Shown one piece after another: positions 18,084-27,412 of a stretch of DNA of 64,000 nucleotides. Under the pieces are notes generated by a model. The model was not told where the DNA came from. It searched no databases and was given only the letters and a program-made list of their open reading frames with translations. Both the position numbers and the translations under genes were made by a program. The stretch's first letter is position 1. The number at the start of each line of letters is the position of its first letter. Source of the DNA: an uncultured Prevotella sp. (GTDB lineage Bacteria; Bacteroidota; Bacteroidia; Bacteroidales; Bacteroidaceae); assembly GCA_946998205.1 (NCBI GenBank), contig CAMPYJ010000006.1, positions 18,446 to 82,445 of the forward strand, written 5' to 3'.

Positions 18084-18754
18084 TTCATGTAAATGCGCGG
18101 CTCTTTCATATCATCCTTGACAACAATATTTGTTATTTTTGTCCTGTTATTTTACCATAAAACAACCATTGACAATCAGCAAAATAGAAAAAATCAATAG
18201 GCAAGCGGGATGTGAAAGTACGCTGATTTTAACAAATCAGACCTCTTTTGGAACCGAAACGTTGATTTAACGGCCTTAGAAGCACCTTTTAGAGGCGCAA
18301 TCAACATGCCATTGCAACATTAAAGCATACATATTCGATGCTAATAACAACGCTTTTGCTGACAAAAAATGATAAAAATAACAACAAAAAGAGAAGAGTT
18401 GAGCATAATACGTTTAATGACAACAAATTACCAACATTGCTCATTTTGAGCGTTTTTACCACCAACAGTGACGCCCGTTGTCTACGAGAGAAATATGAGA
18501 GGCGTTTTGTCAAGAAAAATCAGCAATTATTATCCTTCTATGCAGCATATCATCTAATTTTATACAAGCTGTTTGTGGAAAGTGTTTCCCGTTGCAAAAA
18601 TATCGTTCTTAAATGAAAGTGTCGTGATACAGATAAAGTTTTTTTGCGCTGGAGTAAGTACTTTGAAAACTTCAGTTGTAATAGTAACGTAACAACAATC
18701 AAATAGGGCAAGGCTCCGGAAGCCCGCCTAAGTCTTAATTCTAATCAATTCATA
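18084..18754 (+). other. Long leader region between fecR and susC
   Basis: About 670 bases without a convincing gene, AT-rich in the middle. It must hold the promoter recognised by the PUL's own ECF sigma factor, whose consensus I cannot read. The last 60 bases before the ATG are a plain leader. Confidence 0.5.
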
Positions 18755-21700
18755 ATGAACAAACATTGCTATGAAAGAGGATCCATGCTACGCAGGATTG
18801 TCTTATCCGCGGTTCTCTTGGGCTTGCCGCTGCAATGGGCAAGCGCACAGATCAATCTTACTTCGGAGCGAACGAAGCTGGAGACCATCGTGAAGAGAAT
18901 CAAGTTACAGTCAAAGTATCGTTTTTTCTACAACGACTCGCTCGGCTCGGTTCGGGTGAATGCCGTTAAGCTAAGCAACGCCCCCTTGGCAACCGCCTTG
19001 GACAAGTTGTTCGCTGGTACGGGCGTGAAGTACCACATCTCGGGAAACGTCATCTATCTGACGCACCAGCAGAAGCCCCTCAAGGCCAAGCCGGCAACAG
19101 CCGGTGCCAAGCCTCATGTCATATCGGGCGTGGTGACCGATGTCAATGGTGAGCCGCTCATCGGTGTAAGTGTTCTTGAGAAGGGCACAGGCCAGGGCGT
19201 GGTGACCGACATCAATGGTCACTATTCGTTCGAGTCGAGGAGCGAGCATCCCATACTCGAATTCTCGTACATAGGCTATGCCTCACAAACCGTCCAGCCC
19301 GGCGACCGTTCCAGCATCAACGTGCAGCTGACGGAGGCTGGCCAGGAACTCAATGAGGTAGTGGTGACCGCCTTGGGCATCAAGCGCGAGGAGAAAGCAC
19401 TGAGCTATAACGTGCAGAAACTGGGCGGATCAGACTTTGCCTTGAAGGAGGCCAGCGTGGCCAATGCCCTGAGCGGCAAGGTGGCAGGTGTGGTTATCTC
19501 GCAGTCGGCATCGGGCATCGGTGGTTCCACCAAGGTGGTGATGCGAGGCGACAAGTCGGTCAATCCAGACGGCAACAACAACGCGCTTTATGTATTGGAC
19601 GGCATTCCGCTTCCAGACCTCTTTCCGCGTAAAGGCTCGGCATCCAACGGTCAGTATGGCGGTATGGACGATGGTGACGGCATTTCCAACATCAACATGG
19701 AGGATATTGCCGAAGTCACCGTGTTGACAGGTCCGTCGGCGGCAGCCCTGTATGGAGGTCAGGCTGCCAATGGCGTGGTGATGCTCACGACCAAGAGAGG
19801 CGGACTGAAAGGTGGAAAGCCGCGTATCAGCTTCTCCAATTTCACCGACTGCTACCGGCCTTTCCTGCTTCCAAAGCTTCAGAACCGTTATGGAAGTCGC
19901 AGCAACGAGTTCAACAGCTGGGGACCACGCTTGCAGAATGAGGCCAACTACAACCCTGCCGATTTCTTTCAGACAGGTGCCAGCGTCTCGAACACCGTTG
20001 GCATACAGTTTGGTAACGAGAAGAACAGCACTTATCTGTCGCTGTCGGCCTATAACGCTCATGGAGTGATACACAACAACAAGATGAACCGCTGCAACGT
20101 TTCGTACAATGGTATGTATTCCATCGGTGACAAGCTGAGCCTTGGCGCCACGCTGATGTACATTGACAAAACAGCACAGAACATGCTCTCGCAGGGTGAG
20201 TATTACAACCCTATCGTTCCCATCTACCTCTTTCCGCGAGGCGACCAGATAGAAAAGTACAGGTCGTACGAGCGTTACGATGCCAGCAGGGGGTTCCCTT
20301 TGCAGTTCTGGCCATACGGAGATCAGAAGCGGTCTATTCAGAATCCATACTGGATTACCCACCGCAATTTCAACATCAACCACAACGAGCGTATCATATT
20401 GGGTGGAAGCCTCAAGTACGATATCCTTGACTGGCTCAATGCAACGGTACGATTCAGAACCGACCGCAACACCAAGGTCAATGAAATCAAGAACTACGCT
20501 TCGACACTTCCTTTGCTCACATCGGCATCTGACAAGGGTTCTTACCTGTTGGCCACCGACAAGTCTACTCAGGATTATGGTGACCTGATTGTCAATCTTC
20601 ATAAAAACTTCAATCATTGGGGGATGGTGATTAATGCCGGTGGCAGTTTCAAGAACACCAGTTTCAACTATACAGCCAACTCCAACAAACTTGAGTTTGG
20701 CGCGCCCTTGGCCACTGTTCCCAACAAGTTTACCCTGAACAACCTCACACCAGAGCCTCAATACCAGGAGGGAAAATCCATCAAGACCCAGGCTCTGTTT
20801 GTGAGTGCATCGTTCGATTACAAGCGCTGCATATTCTTGGATGTCACCGGGCGCAATGAATGGACTTCGTTGTTGGCCAACACCTCCAGCAAGAGCATAT
20901 TCTATCCATCGGTGGGTATGTCGTTCATCCTGACCGAATGGCTCAAGGCACCCAAGTCGGTACTGTCGTTCTCCAAGTTACGCCTGTCGTATGCCAAGGT
21001 GGGCAACGTGCCGGTTTCATTGGCAGGCATCACCGTACCGTCCTACCCCATCAGTCCTGGCGGAGGCGTGAGCATCAATCCAGACCTGCCCATCAACAAC
21101 CTGAAGTTCGAACAGACCAAGTCGTTCGAGGTTGGTCTTAACTCACGTTTCCTGAACAACAAGATAGGTGTGGACATCACTTGGTATCACGCCAACACCT
21201 ACGACCAGCTCTTCAAGTTCAGAGCGCCCGAGAGCAGTGGCTACGGCAACTTCTATGTAAATGCCGGAAAGGTGAGCAACCGCGGTATTGAGGCGATGGT
21301 AGATGCCGACCTCACGTTTGGAAAACTCTTGTACAAGCCCGTGCTGACCTTTACCTTCAACCGTAACCGTATCGAGGAGTTGGTGCGCAACGTGTCCAAT
21401 CCTATCACGGGCGAACCCATGAACGTAGACCATTTTGACTTGGGCGGTTTGTCCTCTTTCAGAAACTACATCAATGAGGGCGGCTCTATCGGTGACTTTT
21501 ATGTGAATCATCTGGTCAAAGACCTGAACGGATATACCTATGTCAATCCCAACAACATGCAGATGGCTATCGACAACACCAATCTGATATATGGCGGCAA
21601 CACGTCTCCCCGGTATTCCGTGAGCCTGCGTAACAGCTTCCAGTACGAGGGTTTCAACCTCTCGTTCTTGATTGACGGTCGCATAGGAGGCAGGGTGGTG

Positions 21701-22102
21701 TCGGTTACGCAAGCCGTACTCGACGCTTATGGCGCATCCGAGCGCAGCGCCTTGGCAAGAGACCGCGGCGGTGTGAGCGTGAATGGCATGATGATGGATG
21801 CCGAAACCTACTATCGGCAGATAGGAGGAGGATCGGGCGTGTTGTCCAACTATGTGTACGATGCCACCAACATCCGTCTGAGAGAGGTGTCACTGGGCTA
21901 TACCTTCTCCAACAAATGGTTTGGCAATGTCATCAAAGACCTCACGGTTTCGGTAACGGGCCGAAATCTCTGGATGATCTACAACAAAGCACCTTTTGAC
22001 CCACAACTCACATCATCGGTCGGAACGTTCTATCAGGGAGTTGACTATTTCCTGATGCCGAGTTTGAGAAGTTTCGGCGCCAGTATCAAATTTTCTTTAT
22101 AA
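18755..22102 (+). CDS. SusC/RagA-type TonB-dependent glycan receptor with STN domain
   Basis: An outer-membrane importer of 1115 residues. After a signal peptide (MLRRIVLSAVLLGLPLQWAS, then AQ; a start at 18785 is equally possible), residues 33-105 are an STN signalling domain, about 122-205 a carboxypeptidase-regulatory-like domain (ISGVVTDVNGEPLIGVSVLE), about 215-345 the plug (SGKVAGVVISQSASGIGG), and the rest the beta-barrel. The STN domain is what links a SusC to FecR/sigma control, matching the two genes upstream. It pairs with the SusD gene 15 bases downstream to take up oligosaccharides. Confidence 0.96.
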   Translation: MNKHCYERGSMLRRIVLSAVLLGLPLQWASAQINLTSERTKLETIVKRIKLQSKYRFFYNDSLGSVRVNAVKLSNAPLATALDKLFAGTGVKYHISGNVIYLTHQQKPLKAKPATAGAKPHVISGVVTDVNGEPLIGVSVLEKGTGQGVVTDINGHYSFESRSEHPILEFSYIGYASQTVQPGDRSSINVQLTEAGQELNEVVVTALGIKREEKALSYNVQKLGGSDFALKEASVANALSGKVAGVVISQSASGIGGSTKVVMRGDKSVNPDGNNNALYVLDGIPLPDLFPRKGSASNGQYGGMDDGDGISNINMEDIAEVTVLTGPSAAALYGGQAANGVVMLTTKRGGLKGGKPRISFSNFTDCYRPFLLPKLQNRYGSRSNEFNSWGPRLQNEANYNPADFFQTGASVSNTVGIQFGNEKNSTYLSLSAYNAHGVIHNNKMNRCNVSYNGMYSIGDKLSLGATLMYIDKTAQNMLSQGEYYNPIVPIYLFPRGDQIEKYRSYERYDASRGFPLQFWPYGDQKRSIQNPYWITHRNFNINHNERIILGGSLKYDILDWLNATVRFRTDRNTKVNEIKNYASTLPLLTSASDKGSYLLATDKSTQDYGDLIVNLHKNFNHWGMVINAGGSFKNTSFNYTANSNKLEFGAPLATVPNKFTLNNLTPEPQYQEGKSIKTQALFVSASFDYKRCIFLDVTGRNEWTSLLANTSSKSIFYPSVGMSFILTEWLKAPKSVLSFSKLRLSYAKVGNVPVSLAGITVPSYPISPGGGVSINPDLPINNLKFEQTKSFEVGLNSRFLNNKIGVDITWYHANTYDQLFKFRAPESSGYGNFYVNAGKVSNRGIEAMVDADLTFGKLLYKPVLTFTFNRNRIEELVRNVSNPITGEPMNVDHFDLGGLSSFRNYINEGGSIGDFYVNHLVKDLNGYTYVNPNNMQMAIDNTNLIYGGNTSPRYSVSLRNSFQYEGFNLSFLIDGRIGGRVVSVTQAVLDAYGASERSALARDRGGVSVNGMMMDAETYYRQIGGGSGVLSNYVYDATNIRLREVSLGYTFSNKWFGNVIKDLTVSVTGRNLWMIYNKAPFDPQLTSSVGTFYQGVDYFLMPSLRSFGASIKFSL

Positions 22103-22117
22103 AAACAAGCAACAACT

Positions 22118-23893
22118 ATGTATAATTTCAATATAAGTGCAAAGAACACATGGGCAACGCTTCTGTTGTCCGTTGTGATGCTCGCCTCTTGTACAAGCGA
22201 TTTCCTGTCTACCAATACAGATTCCAATGCGGCAAACGAGGAAGATTTGCTGCATGACAATTTGGGCATGGGGTCGCTGATCACACAGATGGAGTATCAG
22301 ATATACCCCTGTGTCACAAAAGCACAGAACGTGGATGTGAACAATTACCAGAAGATGTACTCATTAGCTGGTGACATATTCTCGGGATTCATGGGTGTTT
22401 CCAATACGTTTGACAACAGCGGAATGAACAACGCCACCTACAAGATGGAGCCACGGTGGTGCAATGCGGCTTACAGCGTGGCTTACCAGAATTACATGAT
22501 ACCGTGGTACAGGCTGTCATTGAAGAAAGAACTCGTACCCACCACCTTTGCCGTAGGGCAGATACTGAAAGTGCTGGGCATGCACCGCATAACCGACATG
22601 TACGGACCGATACCGTATAAGGACTTCAAGCCTTCGTCAGACGTTGCTTTCACGGCACAGAACGAGATATATGACCTCTTTTTCAATGAGTTGGACGTGG
22701 CAGCCGCAATCCTTACAGATTTCGTGAAGACCAACCCAGACGCACGTCCGTTGGCAGCCTACGACAAGGTATATGCCGGCGATTTCACCAAGTGGATTAA
22801 GTTGGCTCATTCCCTAAAACTTCGCTTGGCCATGCGCATTGTATATGCCGATGCGGCCAAAGCTCAGGCCAAGGCAGAAGAAGCCATACGGGCTGGCGTC
22901 ATGGAAGGAAACGATGATAATGCCTTGATTCGCGTAAACGGTGCCTCTACCGTTAATCCCCTGTACATGATTTGCCATTCGTACAATGACAGTAGGTTGG
23001 GTGCCACGTTGGAAACTTACCTGAAAGGGTACAAAGATCCACGCCTCGGGTTACTGTTCGAGCCATCAGAGGTATCTGGCACGAAAGACTACAACGGAGT
23101 GAGAACAGGCATCTACATGACCGGCAATGAATACAAGGTGTGTTCCAAACTGAATGTCACAGCATCAACGCCCATTCAGCTCATGACAGCTGCTGAGGTA
23201 TTCTTCCTAAAGGCCGAGGCTGCCTTGCGTGGATGGCAGGCTGGTGGCAGCGCACAGCAACTGTATGAACAAGGCGTGCGCACGGCATTTGACCAGCCTT
23301 TGGGAGCGTCGCAGGCAAAGGCAGGCAGTGCCGATGAGTACCTCAAGGGTACAACCACGCCCGTTCCCTACAAAGACTTGTTGGACTCATACAACAGTGT
23401 TGCCACTTTTGGACATTGCTCCGTGGCTTGGAACCATCATGTACAGATTGATGATAATGATGGTGATGAAGGTGGTGACGACCCTGGTGACTACCCAGAT
23501 GATGGCGGCAATCCGGATGACGGTGACGACAATGGCGGCATAGACGACGGTGGTGAGATAACGCCAGCCATGTTACCATTCGGAGGAGCCGACAGCGAGG
23601 AGCTGCTGGAGAAAATCATCACACAGAAATACATCGCCCTTTATCCTGATGGACAGGAGGCTTGGAGCGAATTCAGACGAACAGGCTATCCGCGCGTGAT
23701 TCCAGTGGACATGAACATGAGCATGGGCAGTATCGACACCAAGAAACAGGTGGCCAGGTTGCCCTATCCAGTGAACATCAAGAGCGACTTCCCTGCCTCT
23801 TACCAACATGGATTGTCCTTACTACAAGGTGCCGACAATGGCGGAACCAAGTTGTGGTGGGACAAGAAAGCGGATAAGAAATATCAAAAATAA
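22118..23893 (+). CDS. SusD/RagB-family glycan-binding lipoprotein (SusD-like_2 type)
   Basis: A 591-residue surface lipoprotein with lipobox LASC after the signal peptide. The motif AEVFFLKAEAALRGWQAGGS and the terminal KIITQKYIALYPDGQEAWSE block are those of the SusD-like_2 group. It acts as the lid of the SusC barrel. Odd feature: between about residues 446 and 485 there is an insertion of almost only Asp, Gly, Asn and Pro (DDGGNPDDGDDNGGIDDGGE), encoded by GAT/GGT/GAC repeats at about 23450-23560. It could be a flexible, calcium-binding surface loop. Confidence 0.93.
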   Translation: MYNFNISAKNTWATLLLSVVMLASCTSDFLSTNTDSNAANEEDLLHDNLGMGSLITQMEYQIYPCVTKAQNVDVNNYQKMYSLAGDIFSGFMGVSNTFDNSGMNNATYKMEPRWCNAAYSVAYQNYMIPWYRLSLKKELVPTTFAVGQILKVLGMHRITDMYGPIPYKDFKPSSDVAFTAQNEIYDLFFNELDVAAAILTDFVKTNPDARPLAAYDKVYAGDFTKWIKLAHSLKLRLAMRIVYADAAKAQAKAEEAIRAGVMEGNDDNALIRVNGASTVNPLYMICHSYNDSRLGATLETYLKGYKDPRLGLLFEPSEVSGTKDYNGVRTGIYMTGNEYKVCSKLNVTASTPIQLMTAAEVFFLKAEAALRGWQAGGSAQQLYEQGVRTAFDQPLGASQAKAGSADEYLKGTTTPVPYKDLLDSYNSVATFGHCSVAWNHHVQIDDNDGDEGGDDPGDYPDDGGNPDDGDDNGGIDDGGEITPAMLPFGGADSEELLEKIITQKYIALYPDGQEAWSEFRRTGYPRVIPVDMNMSMGSIDTKKQVARLPYPVNIKSDFPASYQHGLSLLQGADNGGTKLWWDKKADKKYQK

Positions 23894-23927
23894 GGAGCAT
23901 CCATCAACATCGTAAATTATTCAAAAT

Positions 23928-24947
23928 ATGAAAATAAAAAGTTTTATTGGCATCTTGGCTTCATTGTTCTGCCTGGTGGCATGTGAGGAATGGACTGAGC
24001 CAGAACCGAAAGCGTTGGACGATACATCCTTCCACCCGCTGACTCCCGAGCAGGAGAAAGACCTGATTGCGTACAAAAATTCTGACCATAAGATTTTCTT
24101 TGCATGGTACAATTACTCACCAGCCACGCCATCAATGCAGACTCGGCTGACAGGCATTCCCGACAGTATCGACATCGTGTCGTTCTTTACGGGGTATGTG
24201 AACAACGAACAAAACAGGAATGACGTAAGGTTCCTGCAAGAGCATAGAGGAACAAAGGTGCTGGTCACCATGTGGCCTGAGCATTATTTCAGTAAGACTG
24301 GGGAGGGATCGGAAAACCTTGACTCCATGAAGGTATATGCCAAGAACCTGGCTGACTCCATCTTTCATTGGGGACTTGATGGATTTGACCTCGACTATGA
24401 GCCATGGTTTGGCGGCGACCAGTACAGCACGGAGATGATGCGTACCTTCATAGATGTACTGAGCCAGTATCTTGGCCCCAAGTGCAAGGAGCAGTACAAG
24501 GTGAACGGCAAACACAAGCTATTGGTAGTTGACGGTCAATGGCTGGACGAGGAATATGCTGACAGGTTCGATTATTTCATAGGACAGGCCTACAATGCTT
24601 CTTCTCCGGGAATATTAAAAAGTCGACTCAAGGGTAAGGCTAATGATTATGGAAAAGGGTTTCCAGACAACAAGCGCATCTTGTGCGAATGGACCAGTCA
24701 GGCAGGAAACTCCTTCGGGCAAGGTGGTGTTGATTTCTATGATGGTGAAAAGACGATACCCAGCTTGTGGGGAATGGCCAAGTTTGCCGTTGACAACCAA
24801 TTAGCTGGCTGTGGCGTATATGTGTTGCAGTTTGCCTACGCTGAGGGCAACCATCTCAACAAGCCCGTACCGCCCAACAATTACTTCTATGTAAGAGAAG
24901 CTATCCAAATTATGAACGGTAACAAGAACGATAAAAAACAAGAATGA
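23928..24947 (+). CDS. GH18 endo-beta-N-acetylglucosaminidase-like lipoprotein
   Basis: A 339-residue lipoprotein, lipobox LVAC with Cys19. The GH18 catalytic signature DGFDLDYE is complete, with Asp151, Asp154, Asp156 and acid Glu158. The overall arrangement (HKIFFAWYNY near the N-terminus, FDYFIGQAYN, GCGVYVLQFAYAEG near the end) is that of Bacteroidetes surface GH18 enzymes acting on N-glycans, which cut between the two core GlcNAc residues. A chitinase is less likely given the SusC/D and DUF1735-LamG neighbours. The stop overlaps the next start by 4 bases. Confidence 0.88.
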   Translation: MKIKSFIGILASLFCLVACEEWTEPEPKALDDTSFHPLTPEQEKDLIAYKNSDHKIFFAWYNYSPATPSMQTRLTGIPDSIDIVSFFTGYVNNEQNRNDVRFLQEHRGTKVLVTMWPEHYFSKTGEGSENLDSMKVYAKNLADSIFHWGLDGFDLDYEPWFGGDQYSTEMMRTFIDVLSQYLGPKCKEQYKVNGKHKLLVVDGQWLDEEYADRFDYFIGQAYNASSPGILKSRLKGKANDYGKGFPDNKRILCEWTSQAGNSFGQGGVDFYDGEKTIPSLWGMAKFAVDNQLAGCGVYVLQFAYAEGNHLNKPVPPNNYFYVREAIQIMNGNKNDKKQE

Positions 24948-26143
24948 TGAGACATACGATAAAAACAATCTGCTATCTGTCCACAATCTTTTTGCTGGGT
25001 TTGATGGCCTGTACTGATGATGTAGACGTAGACGCTGTTTACATTACGGCAGCAGAAAAGACACCGGTCACCACTTTCTCCGTGAAACAGCAGGGCGATG
25101 CCATGGGGCTGACCATATCAAGTGCCTTGAAGGTAAAGGAAGATGTCAGTGCAGAGCTGGCAATAGACAACAGCTTAGTGGAGACATACAACGGCATGCA
25201 CGGCGAGAATTACCAGTCATTGCCAGAGGGAACGTTTGCATTGTCGCAAACAACGCTGACTATCAAGAAAGGTGGCTACCGTTCTGAAAGCACAAGTCTG
25301 CAGGTAAGCAAGCTGGAGAACCTGAAGAAAGGCATGAACTACTTGCTGCCTGTGAGGATGACAAGCAAGAACAAACGCTACCCACAACTTCCCGGCAGTG
25401 ACGTACTGTATGTTGTTGTGAACAGGACGCTCCTGATGAATGTACCGAGGCTTAATGGAAGTAATTGTTTCAAGGTGACTTTCAAGGACAATGACGTGAG
25501 CAGATTTCAGAACCTGGACGCCTTTACGCTCGAGGCTCGCGTATGCTTATGGGAGATGCCAAAATACTATGACGGCAACCTGATGGGCATTCTGGGGTTT
25601 CCCGAAAACTCGAACGATGAGAAAAGCGCATGGCTGTTCGTGGATGGAACGCCCGACCGTGTAGGTGGCGAGGGCAACGTGCCAGTGTTCATGTTTGGCT
25701 TGAAGCAATGGGATGTTTATGCGGGACGTTTGGGCTTCAGCATCGCCAAGAACGAGTGGTACCACATCGCAGGCGTGTTTGCCAACAACAAACTGTCGCT
25801 CTATATAGACGGAATCCTCTTTGCAGAGGCCGACTACGCCAAGAAAGTGTCGTTTACCAACAACTTCTATATCGGTGCCGCACCTGGCGTGCAGAATGGT
25901 TTCTATCTCAAAGGATCGGTGAATGAATGTAGATTCTGGACCCGAGCCTTGACACCGCAGGAACTGAGAAATCCATTACATCAGTGTTTTGTTGATACCA
26001 ACAGCAAGGGACTGGAAGGTTATTGGAAGCTGGACGATGGTACTGACGAGTGCAAAGATTACACTGGCCACGGACACACCGCCCACAAGAATGGCGATGG
26101 CGAGATAACATGGCAGAAAGAGGTGCCATGTCCCTTCCATTGA
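24944..26143 (+). CDS. DUF1735 / LamG surface glycan-binding lipoprotein
   Basis: A 399-residue lipoprotein, lipobox LMAC with Cys23. Residues about 25-160 are a DUF1735 domain (VYITAAEKTPVTTFSVKQQG). Residues about 175-390 are a LamG/concanavalin-like domain with NEWYHIAGVFANNKLSLYID and VNECRFWTRALTPQELRNPL. Such proteins are surface glycan-binding proteins next to GH18 enzymes in N-glycan loci. It is translationally coupled to the GH18 gene by an ATGA overlap and is the last gene of this PUL before a terminator. No further glycosidases (GH20, GH92) lie nearby. Confidence 0.87.
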   Translation: MMRHTIKTICYLSTIFLLGLMACTDDVDVDAVYITAAEKTPVTTFSVKQQGDAMGLTISSALKVKEDVSAELAIDNSLVETYNGMHGENYQSLPEGTFALSQTTLTIKKGGYRSESTSLQVSKLENLKKGMNYLLPVRMTSKNKRYPQLPGSDVLYVVVNRTLLMNVPRLNGSNCFKVTFKDNDVSRFQNLDAFTLEARVCLWEMPKYYDGNLMGILGFPENSNDEKSAWLFVDGTPDRVGGEGNVPVFMFGLKQWDVYAGRLGFSIAKNEWYHIAGVFANNKLSLYIDGILFAEADYAKKVSFTNNFYIGAAPGVQNGFYLKGSVNECRFWTRALTPQELRNPLHQCFVDTNSKGLEGYWKLDDGTDECKDYTGHGHTAHKNGDGEITWQKEVPCPFH

Positions 26144-26169
26144 TAGGATGAGAGAAGGTAACTGAAATA

Positions 26170-26206
26170 AGAGGCGACTGCATTCGTGCAGCCAGCCTCT
26201 TTTTCT
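26170..26206 (+). terminator. Rho-independent terminator of the PUL
   Basis: AGAGGC pairs with GCCTCT and CTGCA with TGCAG around loop TTCG; T-rich tail follows. Lies 27 bases after the DUF1735 gene stop. Confidence 0.8.
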
Positions 26207-26419
26207 TCTGGCTGATTGCAAAGCAAGCGTGATGAGTTAGGCTCAACAGTAAGAGAATAAGAAATTAAGTCCAAGGTGAAAAGACGAAACCCAGACGACA
26301 ACGTGGGTAAGTGTTTTCGATGCACACAAAATAAATTTTGAGGTTATTCTTTTTTGTCGTAACTTAGCACCTGATAATAACATCGAACGATATAACCAAC
26401 TCACATAATACTACCAACC

Positions 26420-27316
26420 ATGATGAAAACGATGAAGATGCTGGCAACCGCCCTGTTGCTTTCTGCCGTCGGCCTGTCGGCATGCGAAAAGCCGTCACTG
26501 GCAGAAGAGGCGGGCACCGGCGGACAAGAAACGAAAGGATGCCACCTTACTTTCCATGTCACCCAATTCGAGCACATCCCCTTCAACCAAGCCGTCGACA
26601 TGGCGCGCGCCACCGATGTCAAGCAGGTTTGCACGCGCATCAGCCTGGCCCTGTTCAAGGATGGGGTGAAGATAAAAGGCGTTCACCAGGATGCGAAGAG
26701 CGCTCACTTCGGTAAGATTGACCTCACGCTGCCCGCGGGAACATACCAAGTGGTGGCCATCGCCCACGGTGGCAGCGGGTCGGCCTCCATCAAGTCGCCC
26801 GAAGCGATTTCGTTTTCCAAGAACAAGATGACCGACACCTTTTATTATTGTCACGAGATGAAGGTAGGAGGCGACGCGTCTCACCAGCTGGAGATGAAGC
26901 GCGCCGTGGCCATGTTCAGACTGGTAACCACCGACGCCATACCGGCAGCCGTCAAGACCATGAGGTTCTATTATACGGGCGGCAGCTCTACGTTCAACGC
27001 GGTGACGGGCGTTGGCGCGAAGAAGTCTCGCCAGACGGAGGAGCGCGCCGTGACCGACGCGCAGCATGCCGCTCCCGCGCAGTTTGACGCGTACACCTTT
27101 CCGCACGCGGCCTCAGACGTGCTGAAGGTCAAGGTGTCGGCCTTAGACGCGTCGGGCAACGTCATCGCCGAACGCATTTTTGAAAAAGTTCCCGTCAAGG
27201 TGAATGAGATCACGCAATACGCGGGTGCGTTCTTTCAAGGAACCACACCGGCAGACGCCAACGCTTTTTCGTTCTCCGTCATTGACAAATGGACGAAAAA
27301 AGAGTATCCTTATTAG
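26420..27316 (+). CDS. Fimbrillin-like (FimB/Mfa2-type) lipoprotein
   Basis: A 298-residue lipoprotein, lipobox LSAC with Cys22. The mature protein has two beta-rich halves (CTRISLALFKDGVKIKGVHQ; IDLTLPAGTYQVVAIAHGGS; YYCHEMKVGGDASHQLEMKR) in the manner of FimB/Mfa2 family anchor subunits of Bacteroidetes type V fimbriae. No other fimbrial gene is next to it, so it may be a solitary adhesin or surface protein. It stands alone between the PUL terminator and the butyrate genes. Family assignment is from overall pattern and is moderate. Confidence 0.6.
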   Translation: MMKTMKMLATALLLSAVGLSACEKPSLAEEAGTGGQETKGCHLTFHVTQFEHIPFNQAVDMARATDVKQVCTRISLALFKDGVKIKGVHQDAKSAHFGKIDLTLPAGTYQVVAIAHGGSGSASIKSPEAISFSKNKMTDTFYYCHEMKVGGDASHQLEMKRAVAMFRLVTTDAIPAAVKTMRFYYTGGSSTFNAVTGVGAKKSRQTEERAVTDAQHAAPAQFDAYTFPHAASDVLKVKVSALDASGNVIAERIFEKVPVKVNEITQYAGAFFQGTTPADANAFSFSVIDKWTKKEYPY

Positions 27317-27379
27317 CACACACCCGCCATCGATGATATTTTTATAGCTCAACCCGACTGACTTTTGGAAAGATTTGGC

Positions 27380-27387
27380 TACCTTTG
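27380..27387 (+). promoter_or_regulatory. Promoter -7 element of ptb
   Basis: TACCTTTG, full TAnnTTTG match, 25 bases before the ATG at 27413. A longer TTG-initiated frame would begin within this promoter and is rejected. Confidence 0.6.
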
Positions 27388-27412
27388 GCCCAGCTTTCCA
27401 AAAGAGAATACT

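Noticed and set aside
19430..20761. Long minus-strand reading frame of 443 codons
   Set aside because: It lies wholly opposite the susC gene and has no recognisable motif; a by-product of codon usage.
26420..27316. Fimbrillin-like gene considered as part of the N-glycan PUL
   Set aside because: A clear terminator at 26170-26206 separates it from the PUL.
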